From assembly GCF_039602135.1 (NCBI RefSeq), contig NZ_CP125942.1, forward strand, positions 2,976,001-3,040,000: DNA of 64,000 bases, written 5' to 3'. The notes beneath the pieces are model-generated. The model searched no databases. It was not told where the DNA came from and was given only the letters and a program-made list of their open reading frames with translations. The DNA comes from Glutamicibacter sp. B1. Lineage in GTDB: Bacteria > Actinomycetota > Actinomycetes > Actinomycetales > Micrococcaceae. The position numbers and the translations under genes are program-made. Below, piece by piece: positions 50,803-59,920 of the stretch (position 1 is the stretch's first letter; every line of letters begins with the position of its first letter).

Positions 50803-52040
50803 CTGGTGGCTTCTTCCTGAGTGATGCGCGCCGAGGCTAACCCGGCGAACTTGCGATGTGCTAGGGTCGCCAGCAGGGCGGCCCCGTCCTTGAGTATGTC
50901 GTCCGCAAAGGTTGCCTGCGGAGAATGATTGTCCGGCAGCTGGTCCACGTCGGCGCCCCGCGGGGTCGCACCCAGCGGAATGAAGACCCCCGGCACCTGC
51001 TCCAGGACCTTGGAAAAGTCTTCCGAGGCGCTGAGCGGGTGCTCGGCGTCGACCACCCGGTCCTGGCCGAACAGTTCACCGGCGGTCGTCGCGGCGAATT
51101 CGGCTTCAGCTGGATCGTTCATGGTGACCGGATAGAGCAGGTTGTAGTCGAGATCGACCGTGACTCCATGCGCGGCAGCCACCCCGTGCAGCACTTCCGG
51201 GATGGCGGTGTGCATCAGCTCGCGGTTGTGCGCACTGAAGGTGCGCACGGTAGCGCGGATTTCCACGGAGTCGGGGATTACGTTCTCGATGTCTCCGCCG
51301 CGGATCATGCCGACAGACAGCACCACCGGATCGAAGGAGTCGAAGCGCCTGGTAACCATGCTCTGTAGCGCCAGGACCATGGTCGCCGCGGCAGGCACCG
51401 GGTCCACAGCGCGTTGCGGGGCCGAGCCGTGGCCGCCACGGCCCTTGACGGTGAAGATCACGGTGTCTGAGGCACTCATGATCGGCCCTTTGCGCACCAC
51501 GAAGTGCCCCTGCGGGATGCGGGCGGAGAAAACATGCAGCGCGTAGGCCGCGGAGACCCGTGGTCCTGCTGCGTCGAGCACGCCTTCATCGATCATGTGG
51601 CGTGCGCCGTCGCTGCCCTCCTCACCGGGCTGGAACATAAAGACCACATCCCCGGACAGATGCTCGCGCCGGGCGCTCAGCAACCGGGCGGCACCCAGCA
51701 CCATGGCCATGTGAGCATCGTGGCCACAGGCATGCATGGCCTGCGGATTCTCCGATGCGAACCCAAGACCAGTTTCCTCGGCCACCGGCAGACCATCCAT
51801 ATCCCCGCGTAGCAGCACCGCCGGGACATCGCCCTCGGGTGCTGCCCCGCCGCGCAGCACGGCGGTGATCGCAGAGGAAGTGTTGCCCAGCGTGATTTCC
51901 AGCGGCAGCTTGGTCAGCTCCGCCAGCAGGCGCTGCTGAGTACCGGGAAGGTGCAATCCAACCTCCGGATGGCGGTGCAGTTCGTGGCGTAGCGCCACGA
52001 TCTCCGTCTCGATCTCCGTTGCTTCCCTGAGGTATTCCAT
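50799..52040 (-). CDS. M20-family amidohydrolase (aminoacylase/HipO-like)
   Basis: 413 residues. Metal-binding motifs RGDMDGLPVAEETGL, MHACGHDAHMAM, FQPGEEGSDGARHMI and the C-terminal SEDFSK match the M20D group (N-acyl-amino-acid, hippurate or IAA-conjugate hydrolases). ATG 52040 follows AAAGGA; the frame upstream to 52061 is not needed. Co-transcribed with the MFS gene and divergent from the Lrp-like regulator, which suggests substrate-induced control. Confidence 0.9.
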   Translation of the reverse strand: MEYLREATEIETEIVALRHELHRHPEVGLHLPGTQQRLLAELTKLPLEITLGNTSSAITAVLRGGAAPEGDVPAVLLRGDMDGLPVAEETGLGFASENPQAMHACGHDAHMAMVLGAARLLSARREHLSGDVVFMFQPGEEGSDGARHMIDEGVLDAAGPRVSAAYALHVFSARIPQGHFVVRKGPIMSASDTVIFTVKGRGGHGSAPQRAVDPVPAAATMVLALQSMVTRRFDSFDPVVLSVGMIRGGDIENVIPDSVEIRATVRTFSAHNRELMHTAIPEVLHGVAAAHGVTVDLDYNLLYPVTMNDPAEAEFAATTAGELFGQDRVVDAEHPLSASEDFSKVLEQVPGVFIPLGATPRGADVDQLPDNHSPQATFADDILKDGAALLATLAHRKFAGLASARITQEEATR

Positions 52041-52215
52041 GTCACGTTCCTTTGACGTCAAATTCTGCCCAGATCAGTATAGGTGCGCGTTCAAACGTGC
52101 ATTCCTATCCAAAGAAATCCGTCAACATTGATCAAATTATGGGTTAATGTCCGGTATCGTTGCAGAAAATATCAAAAACAAGTCGCATTCATGCATGCAA
52201 TTAAAGGCCCTGAAA

Positions 52216-53214
52216 ATGACCCTCGCCGAAGACCGCGAACTGATCCAGGCTCTGCAAATCGCCCCGCGCGCGTCCTGGCGTGCTCTGGGTGGCGCGCTTC
52301 ACCGGTCCCCCGCGGCCCTGGCCCAGCGCTGGGAGGAAATGTCCGAACAGGGACTGGCCTGGTGCACCGCGGTTCCGTTCGGATCTAGCGGCGCCGGGGT
52401 GACTGCCTTCATTGCGCAACTAGCCGAACCCGGGGCACAGCAGGCGCTGTTGAAACGACTCACACAAATTCCCGAGGTCGTATCGATCGAGGTCCCGGCC
52501 CGTCATTGGGACAGCATCCTCACGGTGCTTGCGCCCGATATCGAGGATCTTATGCAGCACATCCAGCCGCGCATCGCCGCGCTGGAAGGGCTCGCCCGCC
52601 AGGAAACCATCCTGTGCACCCGCACGCACTTCGCTGGCCATGAATGGCGGCTCAACGTCCTCAATGACGCGACTGTCCGGGCGCTGCGGCCTTATGAACG
52701 GTCCTCCGAGGCGGAAGGCCCGGGAATGCGCCAGGGGGATGAACAGTTGCTGCCGCTACTTGTGCGCGATGGACGGGCCAGCGTCAGCGACATTGCAGAG
52801 GAACTAAATTTGCACCCGAGCACGGTGTCCCGGAGGCTGAACCGGATCCTGTCCGATCCGCGGGTGTCGCTACGTTGCGACGTGGCCCCGTCGCTGGTCG
52901 GGCAGCCAATCAGTTGCCAATGGTTCTGCTGGCTGCCGCCCACGCTGCATGATGCCGCAGCCCGGGCGCTACGTGGCTTTCCGGATCTGCGATACTGCGC
53001 ATCGACCACCGGGGCTACCAACTTCACGTTCGTGCTGTGGGTGCAGTCACCGCAGGAGATCTTCGAGATCGAACGGCAGGTCGTCGAGCGCATCGAGGGG
53101 CTGTCCCTCTCAGAGAGCTCGGTGACCTTCCGGTTTGTCAAGCGCATGGGCTGGCAGCTGGACGAGTTGGGCCGGCGCACCGGGGCACCGGTCTTCCCGG
53201 CTTTTCCGCTCTGA
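52216..53214 (+). CDS. Double-length Lrp/AsnC-type regulator
   Basis: About 332 residues, twice the usual Lrp size. Two HTH modules are visible, LIQALQIAPRASWRALGGALHRSPAALAQR near residues 10-40 (in pieces) and LLVRDGRASVSDIAEELNLHPSTVSRRLNRI near 180-215, each followed by an alpha-beta sensing region. ATG 52216 has AAAGG eight bases upstream. Divergent from the amidohydrolase-MFS pair, so it probably senses that pathway's amino acid. Confidence 0.83.
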   Translation: MTLAEDRELIQALQIAPRASWRALGGALHRSPAALAQRWEEMSEQGLAWCTAVPFGSSGAGVTAFIAQLAEPGAQQALLKRLTQIPEVVSIEVPARHWDSILTVLAPDIEDLMQHIQPRIAALEGLARQETILCTRTHFAGHEWRLNVLNDATVRALRPYERSSEAEGPGMRQGDEQLLPLLVRDGRASVSDIAEELNLHPSTVSRRLNRILSDPRVSLRCDVAPSLVGQPISCQWFCWLPPTLHDAAARALRGFPDLRYCASTTGATNFTFVLWVQSPQEIFEIERQVVERIEGLSLSESSVTFRFVKRMGWQLDELGRRTGAPVFPAFPL

Positions 53215-53236
53215 ACCAACAGGTCCTGATTCTGAA

Positions 53237-53869
53237 CTAGACACCGGTACCGGGTATCTGGAGAATCTGCCCGTTGCGCGGTAGCTTGCCGGCGAATAGC
53301 AGGGGCACCGCCTTGGCTGATTGCACCGGAAGGCGGTCAATTCCTTGCACATGCACATGCGGTTCGGTGCTGTTCCCGGAATTACCGCAACGTCCCAGAA
53401 CCTGGCCTGGGGCAACCGCGTCCCCGAACTCGACTGTAATGCTGCCCTGTTGTAGGTGGCACAGCACGATGATCGCACCATTGGCTTGAATCATCACATG
53501 GTTCCCGGCGAGCCCCTGCCATCCCTGGGCGAGCCGCTGGCGTTGGGTCAGCGCGTAGCTAACCGAGGCAAGTCCGCGATGGGCTTTATGGTCCGGCATC
53601 GAATCGTCCGCGGCAATAACTGTCCCGACGCACGGCGCCAGAATGGGCGTCCCGAAACCGGGAAAGCATGCTGAATCCTCCATGCCCAGCCAGGTCCCGA
53701 TGGCCACCGGAGCGGTTCGTCCATGCTCATAGACCGGGACAAAATCAATGGCTAAGGACGAGGCAAATAGGTTAGTCCCGTGGCTGGGTACTCGATTTGC
53801 AGGACTGTTTTGCACGAGCCAACGGCCGGTGAATGGATACTGCAACACTATTGCGGGGTTCATACCCAC
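53237..53869 (-). CDS. M23-like (LytM fold) protein without signal peptide
   Basis: 210 residues. GNHVMIQANGAIIVLCHLQQGSI and GDAVAPGQVLGRCGNSGNSTEPHVHVQ are the LytM strands, with HVHVQ giving the HxH metal motif. The first metal histidine of the HxxxD motif is Ser (SLAIDFVP); a His in SHGTN lies earlier. No signal peptide or anchor is seen, so a cell-wall role is uncertain. Could be a peptidase subfamily with shifted ligands or an inactive one. Confidence 0.72.
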   Translation of the reverse strand: MGMNPAIVLQYPFTGRWLVQNSPANRVPSHGTNLFASSLAIDFVPVYEHGRTAPVAIGTWLGMEDSACFPGFGTPILAPCVGTVIAADDSMPDHKAHRGLASVSYALTQRQRLAQGWQGLAGNHVMIQANGAIIVLCHLQQGSITVEFGDAVAPGQVLGRCGNSGNSTEPHVHVQGIDRLPVQSAKAVPLLFAGKLPRNGQILQIPGTGV

Positions 53870-53893
53870 CGCTAACCTCCGAGCGCTGGCCGC

Positions 53894-55594
53894 CTAGACA
53901 CTGTCGGTCAGCTCATCCTTGACCTGTTTGCGCAAGATCTTACCGAGCAACGAGCGTGGCAACTCTTCCACCTGAACCACACGCTTGGGCACCTTGTAAG
54001 CAGCGAGCAGCTCACGACAATGCGCGCGAAGTGCGTCCTCATTGAGTTCGGCTCCTGGTTCCAACTGCACCGCGGCCACCACCATTTCACCACCACGAGC
54101 CAAAGGCTTACCGAAGACCGCTGCATCAACCACATCCGCATGCTGACGCAAAGCTATTTCCACTTCGGTGGGCGAGACGTTGAAACCACCGGTAATGATC
54201 AGTTCCTTGGCCCGGTCTACCACCTGAGTGAACCCGTCCTGATCAACGGTGACCACATCGCCCGAACGCAACCACCCGTCTTCGGTCTTTGTTTTTGCTG
54301 TTTCTTCGGGGTTATTCCAATAACCCTGGAACACCTGAGGACCCTTGATCAGCAGTTCGCCGGCTTCACCCGGGGCTACTTCCTTGGTTGGATCATCAAC
54401 TTCGACAACCTTCATCAACGTTGAGGGGAAGGGTACGCCGATGGTTCCGGTGCGGCGGCTGGGGTGGAAGGGATTGCCCAGTGCCACCGGGGAGGATTCG
54501 GTCATGCCATAGCCTTCAACGAGCAGTCCGCCAGACATGGATTCCCACAGCTCAACCACGTGGTCAGGCAAGTTCATCGCCCCGGAAATACAGAATTTGG
54601 CGCTCTTGAGCGACAGGCCACGCTCCTTGGCTGCCAGCGCGGTCCGTTCGTAAATTGGTGGCACAGCGCAGTACACCGTAGCCGGTGATTTCTTCCAGGC
54701 ATCTAAGATCATCTGTGCATCAAACTTCGGGAAGAGGACCAGCAGTCCCTGCTTTTTCACGCCGAAAGTCAGATACAGGGTCATGCCAAAAGCATGGAAC
54801 ATGGGCAGGATTGCGTAGAGGATTTCCTCGCGTTCTTTGGCGCCGAGCATCCATGCTTCGCCCTGTAATGCGTTGGAATACAGGTTGAAGTGGGTGAGCA
54901 TGGCTCCCTTGGGGTGCCCGGTGGTGCCGGAGGTGTATTGGATGACCGCTAGATCATCAACATCTGGGTGCGGATGGTTGGCATCCAGCGGGCCGCCGGC
55001 GAGCAGGTCTTTCCACGATGTGGTTCCCGAGGTGCGGGTGGTCAGCGAGGCCTTGGTGTCGCGAAGCTTCTTCACCGGCAGGTTCAGTGCCATGCGCTTG
55101 AGCGGTGGGAAGGCATCAAGCAGGTTCACTGCCACGATGGCATCAAGTTGTACGTCCTTGGGGAATTCTTGCAAGGTTGCCACGACCTTGTCCCACACGA
55201 TCGCGACGCGTGCCTGATGGTCTTCAAACTGGTGACGCAACTCCCGGGAGGTGTACAGCGGATTATGTTCCACCACCACCGCTCCTAGGCGCAGGACTGC
55301 ATAAAAGGCCACCACATGTTGTGGGCAGTTCGGCAGGATCAACGCGACGCGGTCCCCGGCTTTGACCCCGAGGGCGCGCAGCCCTTCGGCCGCCTGCGCT
55401 ACCTGTTCGCCGAGCTGCGCATAGCTAGTGCGTCGCCCAAAAAATTCTGCGGCTGGGCTCTGGCCGGCTTGGGCCACAGAGTTTTCGAACATGCGACTCA
55501 GCGGTTCGGTGGGCAGGACAATCTCCGATGGGACACCTGGCTGATAGTTAGCCACCCATGCGGGCGCAGCGCTTTTCTCCATAGCTCCCATCAT
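53894..55594 (-). CDS. fadD: Long-chain fatty acid-CoA ligase (FadD-type)
   Basis: 566 residues of the ANL superfamily: AMP-binding P-loop IQYTSGTTGHPKGAML, GYGMTESSPVA, hinge/binding GDVVTVDQDGFTQVVDRAKELI and the final catalytic Lys in LGKILRKQVKD. It activates fatty acids to acyl-CoA at the membrane face. Last gene before the nrtR-nadV-prs genes on the same strand (49 bp gap), so co-transcription is possible but its role there is unclear. Confidence 0.88.
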   Translation of the reverse strand: MMGAMEKSAAPAWVANYQPGVPSEIVLPTEPLSRMFENSVAQAGQSPAAEFFGRRTSYAQLGEQVAQAAEGLRALGVKAGDRVALILPNCPQHVVAFYAVLRLGAVVVEHNPLYTSRELRHQFEDHQARVAIVWDKVVATLQEFPKDVQLDAIVAVNLLDAFPPLKRMALNLPVKKLRDTKASLTTRTSGTTSWKDLLAGGPLDANHPHPDVDDLAVIQYTSGTTGHPKGAMLTHFNLYSNALQGEAWMLGAKEREEILYAILPMFHAFGMTLYLTFGVKKQGLLVLFPKFDAQMILDAWKKSPATVYCAVPPIYERTALAAKERGLSLKSAKFCISGAMNLPDHVVELWESMSGGLLVEGYGMTESSPVALGNPFHPSRRTGTIGVPFPSTLMKVVEVDDPTKEVAPGEAGELLIKGPQVFQGYWNNPEETAKTKTEDGWLRSGDVVTVDQDGFTQVVDRAKELIITGGFNVSPTEVEIALRQHADVVDAAVFGKPLARGGEMVVAAVQLEPGAELNEDALRAHCRELLAAYKVPKRVVQVEELPRSLLGKILRKQVKDELTDSV

Positions 55595-55643
55595 GCCCTA
55601 CGCGTCGGTAGCAATGCGATTATTTTTCGCGTGGCAGGACAGG

Positions 55644-56273
55644 TTAAACCCATTTCCAGCTCGCCGGTGGCCGTCCTGTGCCCACCGCAATCGCCGGCAA
55701 TTTCTGCACGGCCTTGTTTGAGGCCAGAGCCCGGCCCACATTATTCACTACCGGTTCGGGCCGTGAAGCAGCTGCCGCGAGCTCCTTCATTCTGGCCACG
55801 ACATCAGCGGTGGTGAATTGCTCGCCCAACAGGCACCGGGTCAGTGGAAGGTTGACCCACAAGGAGTCCAGCAGCATGCCGGCGGCACGGGCGATGATGG
55901 CATTGTGGTCAAAGGGAAGCGTTGGCAATGCCGTCAGCGGCTCGGCTTTGATTCTCGGATCTTGCGGCAAGGTACCTAGGATCACCAGGTGAGCCATGGA
56001 CAGCGTGGGGCCACGCTCATCACGTTCAAAGTCATCAAAAACCGCGACTAGTTCCGGGGTGACGTCTTCGCTCACTCCGGCTTTATCTGCCAATGCACGG
56101 GCCACCGCTTCACGGAGCCTTTCATGAGCGTTGAGTAGTACGCCGGGCAACGCATGTTGCCCGGCGTAGGGATCCCACTCGCGTTGCGCTGTGACTACAT
56201 GCAGTGCGTCATCCACGACAATTAGCGGTACGGCATCGATAGAGATGAGTGGCTGGTTAGGCATGTCTCCCAT
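55644..56273 (-). CDS. nrtR: NrtR-type Nudix-like NAD regulator
   Basis: 209 residues. N-terminal Nudix fold (about 8-145) with a degraded box (LPGVLLNAHERLREAVARAL, where the catalytic EE pair is AD) and a C-terminal winged-helix part (LTRCLLGEQFTTADVVARMKELA). NrtR repressors have this build and bind ADP-ribose. Directly downstream of nadV, behind a perfect palindrome before prs, so NAD-biosynthesis control is very likely. Confidence 0.82.
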   Translation of the reverse strand: MGDMPNQPLISIDAVPLIVVDDALHVVTAQREWDPYAGQHALPGVLLNAHERLREAVARALADKAGVSEDVTPELVAVFDDFERDERGPTLSMAHLVILGTLPQDPRIKAEPLTALPTLPFDHNAIIARAAGMLLDSLWVNLPLTRCLLGEQFTTADVVARMKELAAAASRPEPVVNNVGRALASNKAVQKLPAIAVGTGRPPASWKWV

Positions 56274-56310
56274 CTTAGGTGCCGTCGACGCACACTGAAG
56301 TACCAGGCAT

Positions 56311-57852
56311 CTAGGCGATGTTGCCCAAAACGGTGCGAACGTCCTTGAAGGACTGAACCTTCACAAACTGACCATCCTTCCACACTGGCTGCAGCAACGA
56401 CTCTGCTTCATCGTGCTCGCTGGCTCGTTCCACCAGATACAGCTCACCGTGCTCGTCGCGCTTTACTGCCAAGCGTCCGGTGGCTGACTTTTTCATCCCC
56501 GAATCGGTGACCGGGTCTTTGAGCAGGTTATAGCCTTCACCGTCAATCTGTGCCCAGGTGGCTTTGACTGCCGATGAGAAAGTGTCACGGGTGACGTACT
56601 GGTAGGTGTACGAGCCGACGCCAAAGACAATGTTTGATGCAGCGAACCCTGCTAGCTCTAGACGCTCGGTAATGTCCCTGGCCCGTGCGGGAGTGATGGA
56701 GTCCCCATAGATCAGTCCGATGTGTGGATCCAGTTCTTTATAGCCTGCCGCATTGATGGTGCCACCGAAAACATCCCACAAGAGCTGAACCGCACCAAAG
56801 TAGGCCGGGTCATTCTCTGGGGTTTTTCCTTCCGCGGTGAGCGCCAGTTCCTGATTGCTACGGGTGCCGCAGATGATATCTGCGGGGTCTCCGGAATCGG
56901 GTCGGATCACGAGTTTGCCTTCGCGGGCCATTATCCGGTTCTTGAGTGTTGGAAGGATTTGGCCGAGCACGCTCCAGAAGTCCATGGTGTCCGAAACGAC
57001 CGACACATTCCCGGCAGGGTGCTGATCTAGGATGCGGTTGAAGGTTGCCAGTTCATTGTCGTGGGCAATCCCCGCACACATCACCGAGTGTTCTGTTGCT
57101 GGGATGGAGCCGAGGATCTGGCCATTTTCGCTGCCTGGAAGGGATGGGTAGTAGCGCTTCACCCAGTCGATAGTGGCCAGCGAATCCGAGCCGGTGAACG
57201 AGAGCAGGTGCCCCGCCCCGGACATGGCCGCCGCGTGGGCACCGCCCATGCCACGGAAGCTGAAGTCGTGTAATTGCCAGTTGACTGCGCCAAGGTCGCC
57301 GCCGGTGCGTTCGGCGGCTGCGTTGAGCAATTGTCGGTAAGTATCTGCGGTAGTTGCCGAGGTTGATGCCTGCCAGATTTCTGCCGAGAGCACCGTTTCG
57401 ATGTAGTTGGTCAGCCAGAAGAAGTCCGGAAGGGTGTTTTCCACGGTGAAGCTTGGTACTCGCAAGGGCACGCGGGTGCCTTCTGGCAATGAGCGGAAGA
57501 TCAATGGCAGGTAGCCCAGCTGGTGTAGGGCACGGATGTGGCTGGTGTCGATGCCGTGTTCTGGTCCGAGCACGTTGACCAGGGTTTCTTCGTACTCGTT
57601 GATGGCTTCTTCCTCGCTGGCGGCAAAGAAGGGTGCAAAGGCTTCAACGCAGTAGGACTGGATGAATGCTTGGAGTCCGAAGTGCACCACGTGATCCACT
57701 CCTTCAATGCGTGAGGCACGGTTGGTGTAGTTCGAGTAGACCGTGGTGGTGCCTTGTGGGTAGAGCGCTTTGTGGCCCAGTTTGTAGCAATCGGTGAGGA
57801 ATAGTGGCGCGGTGACCGATGGTGCGGTGATGGTGGGGGCGAGCAAGTTCAT
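56311..57852 (-). CDS. nadV: Nicotinamide phosphoribosyltransferase
   Basis: 513 residues. TDCYKLGHKALYPQGTTTVYSNYTNR at the start, FSFRGMGGAHAAAMSGAGHLL, SDTMDFWSVL and IRPDSGDPADII match NAMPT/NadV. It makes nicotinamide mononucleotide from nicotinamide and PRPP, feeding NAD. The gene lies 31 bp after prs, which supplies PRPP, and 37 bp before nrtR. Confidence 0.93.
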   Translation of the reverse strand: MNLLAPTITAPSVTAPLFLTDCYKLGHKALYPQGTTTVYSNYTNRASRIEGVDHVVHFGLQAFIQSYCVEAFAPFFAASEEEAINEYEETLVNVLGPEHGIDTSHIRALHQLGYLPLIFRSLPEGTRVPLRVPSFTVENTLPDFFWLTNYIETVLSAEIWQASTSATTADTYRQLLNAAAERTGGDLGAVNWQLHDFSFRGMGGAHAAAMSGAGHLLSFTGSDSLATIDWVKRYYPSLPGSENGQILGSIPATEHSVMCAGIAHDNELATFNRILDQHPAGNVSVVSDTMDFWSVLGQILPTLKNRIMAREGKLVIRPDSGDPADIICGTRSNQELALTAEGKTPENDPAYFGAVQLLWDVFGGTINAAGYKELDPHIGLIYGDSITPARARDITERLELAGFAASNIVFGVGSYTYQYVTRDTFSSAVKATWAQIDGEGYNLLKDPVTDSGMKKSATGRLAVKRDEHGELYLVERASEHDEAESLLQPVWKDGQFVKVQSFKDVRTVLGNIA

Positions 57853-57883
57853 GATCTCTCCTGGAAATTTCGCGGTAAGAAGA

Positions 57884-58711
57884 TTAGAGGTAGGCCGGGA
57901 TGATTGAGGCGATCGGCAGAACGCTGGCGTTGACCTCGGGGTTGTTGTGGCCTGGGTGGGAGTCGGTGGTGAAGATCTTCCCGTAGTGTTTGGTCAGTTC
58001 ACCGGCGGCACCCGAAAATACTCCGTGACTGACCCAGAGGTCGAGGTTTTCTTTGGCTAGCCCGGTAGCTGCGGCCATGCCTCTGAAGGTTCCTCCGCCA
58101 TCACAGATGTCGTCCACAACTAGGTAGTGCCCATCTGCCGGAAGTTCTTCGCAGTGGAATCCGGTGAGTTTTCCGGTTTCGAAGTCTCGTTTCTTGCCGG
58201 CCTTGTACAACGGCACTCCAAACGTCTTGGCTGCTTTAGTCGCACGGTCCACGGCTCCCGCATCAGGGGCGATGATGCCGTCGTAGCGCTGGCCAAAAAG
58301 CTGCAGCCATTTTGCTAGGGAATCGGCTGGATCAATGATGGTGAGGTTATTGATCAGGGTGGTGATCACCGGGGAATGCGGGTCAAAACAGATCACTTGG
58401 TCTGCTTCGAGTGAGTTGATCATGTTGGCGTAGACCTTGGCCCCAAATGGTTCGCCGCGGTCGGCGCGGGCTGCTGGCAGGTATGGGATCACTGCGCTGA
58501 CCTTGTGCCCGTGTTGGTGTGCGTAGTCAATCCATAGGCCGGCACGCATGTAGTCGTTGGCGTCGGTACCGGTGATGATGATGTGGCTTGGAGTCTGCTC
58601 TTGGGCAGCCGAACCAATCTTGAAGTGCGCTTCCCCGGCGGGAAAGTTCATGAATTCGACATCGGAGTAGACCGTGTATCCGGTAGCGACGGTGGCGTAT
58701 GGCTTGATCAT
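57884..58711 (-). CDS. Short ribose-phosphate pyrophosphokinase linked to nadV
   Basis: 275 residues, shorter than housekeeping Prs. FPAGEAHFKIG, PYLPAARADRGEPFGAKVY, the PRPP-loop VVDDICDGGGTFRGMA and CFDPHSP match PRPP synthetases, although the regulatory flag region is trimmed. It probably supplies PRPP to the next gene, nadV, for nicotinamide salvage. First gene of the operon; the ATG is 17 bp from the NrtR-type palindrome. Confidence 0.88.
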   Translation of the reverse strand: MIKPYATVATGYTVYSDVEFMNFPAGEAHFKIGSAAQEQTPSHIIITGTDANDYMRAGLWIDYAHQHGHKVSAVIPYLPAARADRGEPFGAKVYANMINSLEADQVICFDPHSPVITTLINNLTIIDPADSLAKWLQLFGQRYDGIIAPDAGAVDRATKAAKTFGVPLYKAGKKRDFETGKLTGFHCEELPADGHYLVVDDICDGGGTFRGMAAATGLAKENLDLWVSHGVFSGAAGELTKHYGKIFTTDSHPGHNNPEVNASVLPIASIIPAYL

Positions 58712-58727
58712 GTATTCAGCCTAACAT

Positions 58728-58749
58728 ATAAACATCACATGATGTTTAT
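58728..58749. promoter_or_regulatory. NrtR-type palindrome upstream of prs-nadV-nrtR
   Basis: ATAAACATCA and its exact reverse complement are separated by two bases (CA). It lies 17 bp before the prs start, close to a TTATAT that may be the -10 box on the minus strand. AT-rich palindromes of about 20 bp are the usual NrtR targets. Confidence 0.75.
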
Positions 58750-58819
58750 TGAAGATAAGAATCTTTCATCCCACACCTTTCGTGCTTTACTTCTTAGAGG
58801 TCAAAGGCCAATTCAGCAA

Positions 58820-59920
58820 TCAGAAATTTAATCCGCGGGCTGCGACATCCCATTGCTCGGAACTTCCGTCGGCGTTCACGGCAAGTACCGAATCCACCAG
58901 GTTGACTGCTTGGCACACGTGATTCGGAATCACCTGTAGCTGCGTGCCATGAGCTGGCAATTCAAGGTTTTCTGGCCACGTCACGGTAGCGTGATGCTCC
59001 GACAGGGCGCTAATCCGAGCTTCGGGGCATTCAAGAATTCGGCCGTAACCACTGGCCCATGCAGGGCGGTCACCGCCAAGAATTTTGCTTCCTGCATCCA
59101 CGACGATTCGGCGCGGGATCTGGTCGTTGCCCTCATGGCGACTCACCACGGTGGCGGCCACGCTCAAGGCAATTTCATCAAAACCAATTCGCCCCAGTTC
59201 AAACTGCTGGGCATCTCCAAAGACATAAACGCCGGGACGCACTTCGGTGAGCACTGAATTATCACTGAGTGCTGCGGTAGGAGATGAACCGCCACTAATT
59301 CTCTTGATTGAGAATCCAGCCTCGCGCAGGAATCGAGTAGCTTCAGCCAGAGCTTTATGCTCATCGTTGACGGCCTTGTCGATACCGTCCGGGTCATAGC
59401 TATGACCTGGAAAAGTAAAGACACCCTGGACTCGCATTCCACTATCGCGGGCCGACTCAGCAATAGCCAAAGCATCTCGGGGACTGACGCCACTTCGATG
59501 ATGTCCACTATCAATTTCAATCATGAGGCGAATCTTCGATGCCTGGGCTCCGAGCATCCGAGCCATCTGCTCGACAGCTTGCACCGAGTCCACACCGATA
59601 CTGAGCTTGGCACGTTTGATCAATTCTTGGATTCGTTGTGCCTGAGATTCATCGACCCACAGAGGATAGGCAATAAAGATTTTTGCCACACCTTGCAGGG
59701 CAAAGCTCAGCGCTTCACCCACGGTGGCCACGGTCAGGCCCACGGCACCGGCCTCTAGTTGACGACTGGCAACCTCTGGCATCTTGTGCGTTTTGGCGTG
59801 CGGACGTAGTTTCAGACCTTGGCTGGCCACCCGGTGAGCCATTTTGTCGATGTTCTTTTCCAGTTGGACCACATCGATCATGATCTGTGGCGTACTGATT
59901 CCAGCCGGGATGAGGACCAA
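58820..59920 (-). CDS. D-threonine aldolase/D-serine dehydratase-like PLP enzyme
   Basis: 366 residues of the alanine-racemase-N fold: LKLRPHAKTHKMPEVA with the PLP lysine, IEIDSGHHRSG, FTFPGHSYDP, ISGGSSPTA and the C-terminal metal motif VIPNHVCQAVN (His-x-Cys). This combination fits D-threonine aldolase or D-serine deaminase types, which act on D-hydroxy amino acids. Single gene upstream of prs on the same strand. Confidence 0.85.
   Translation of the reverse strand: MVLIPAGISTPQIMIDVVQLEKNIDKMAHRVASQGLKLRPHAKTHKMPEVASRQLEAGAVGLTVATVGEALSFALQGVAKIFIAYPLWVDESQAQRIQELIKRAKLSIGVDSVQAVEQMARMLGAQASKIRLMIEIDSGHHRSGVSPRDALAIAESARDSGMRVQGVFTFPGHSYDPDGIDKAVNDEHKALAEATRFLREAGFSIKRISGGSSPTAALSDNSVLTEVRPGVYVFGDAQQFELGRIGFDEIALSVAATVVSRHEGNDQIPRRIVVDAGSKILGGDRPAWASGYGRILECPEARISALSEHHATVTWPENLELPAHGTQLQVIPNHVCQAVNLVDSVLAVNADGSSEQWDVAARGLNF

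Larger units (their letters stand above)
49380..53220. other. Compositionally distinct insert (MFS, M20 amidohydrolase, Lrp)
   Basis: Base use changes here: for example 43 of 60 bases are G or C at 50161-50220 against 37 of 60 at 47041-47100 outside, and codons in these three genes end mostly in G/C. It starts at a broken HTH gene with a tandem repeat and ends just after the Lrp gene. No integrase or terminal repeats were found, so the transfer mechanism is unknown. Confidence 0.5.

Noticed and set aside
52124..52150. ACATT...AATGT inverted repeat before the double Lrp gene
   Set aside because: Five-base arms with a 16-base spacer are too weak to call an operator.
49380..53220. Integrative element with attachment sites
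   Set aside because: Composition shift is real, but no integrase and no matching direct repeats at both ends were found.
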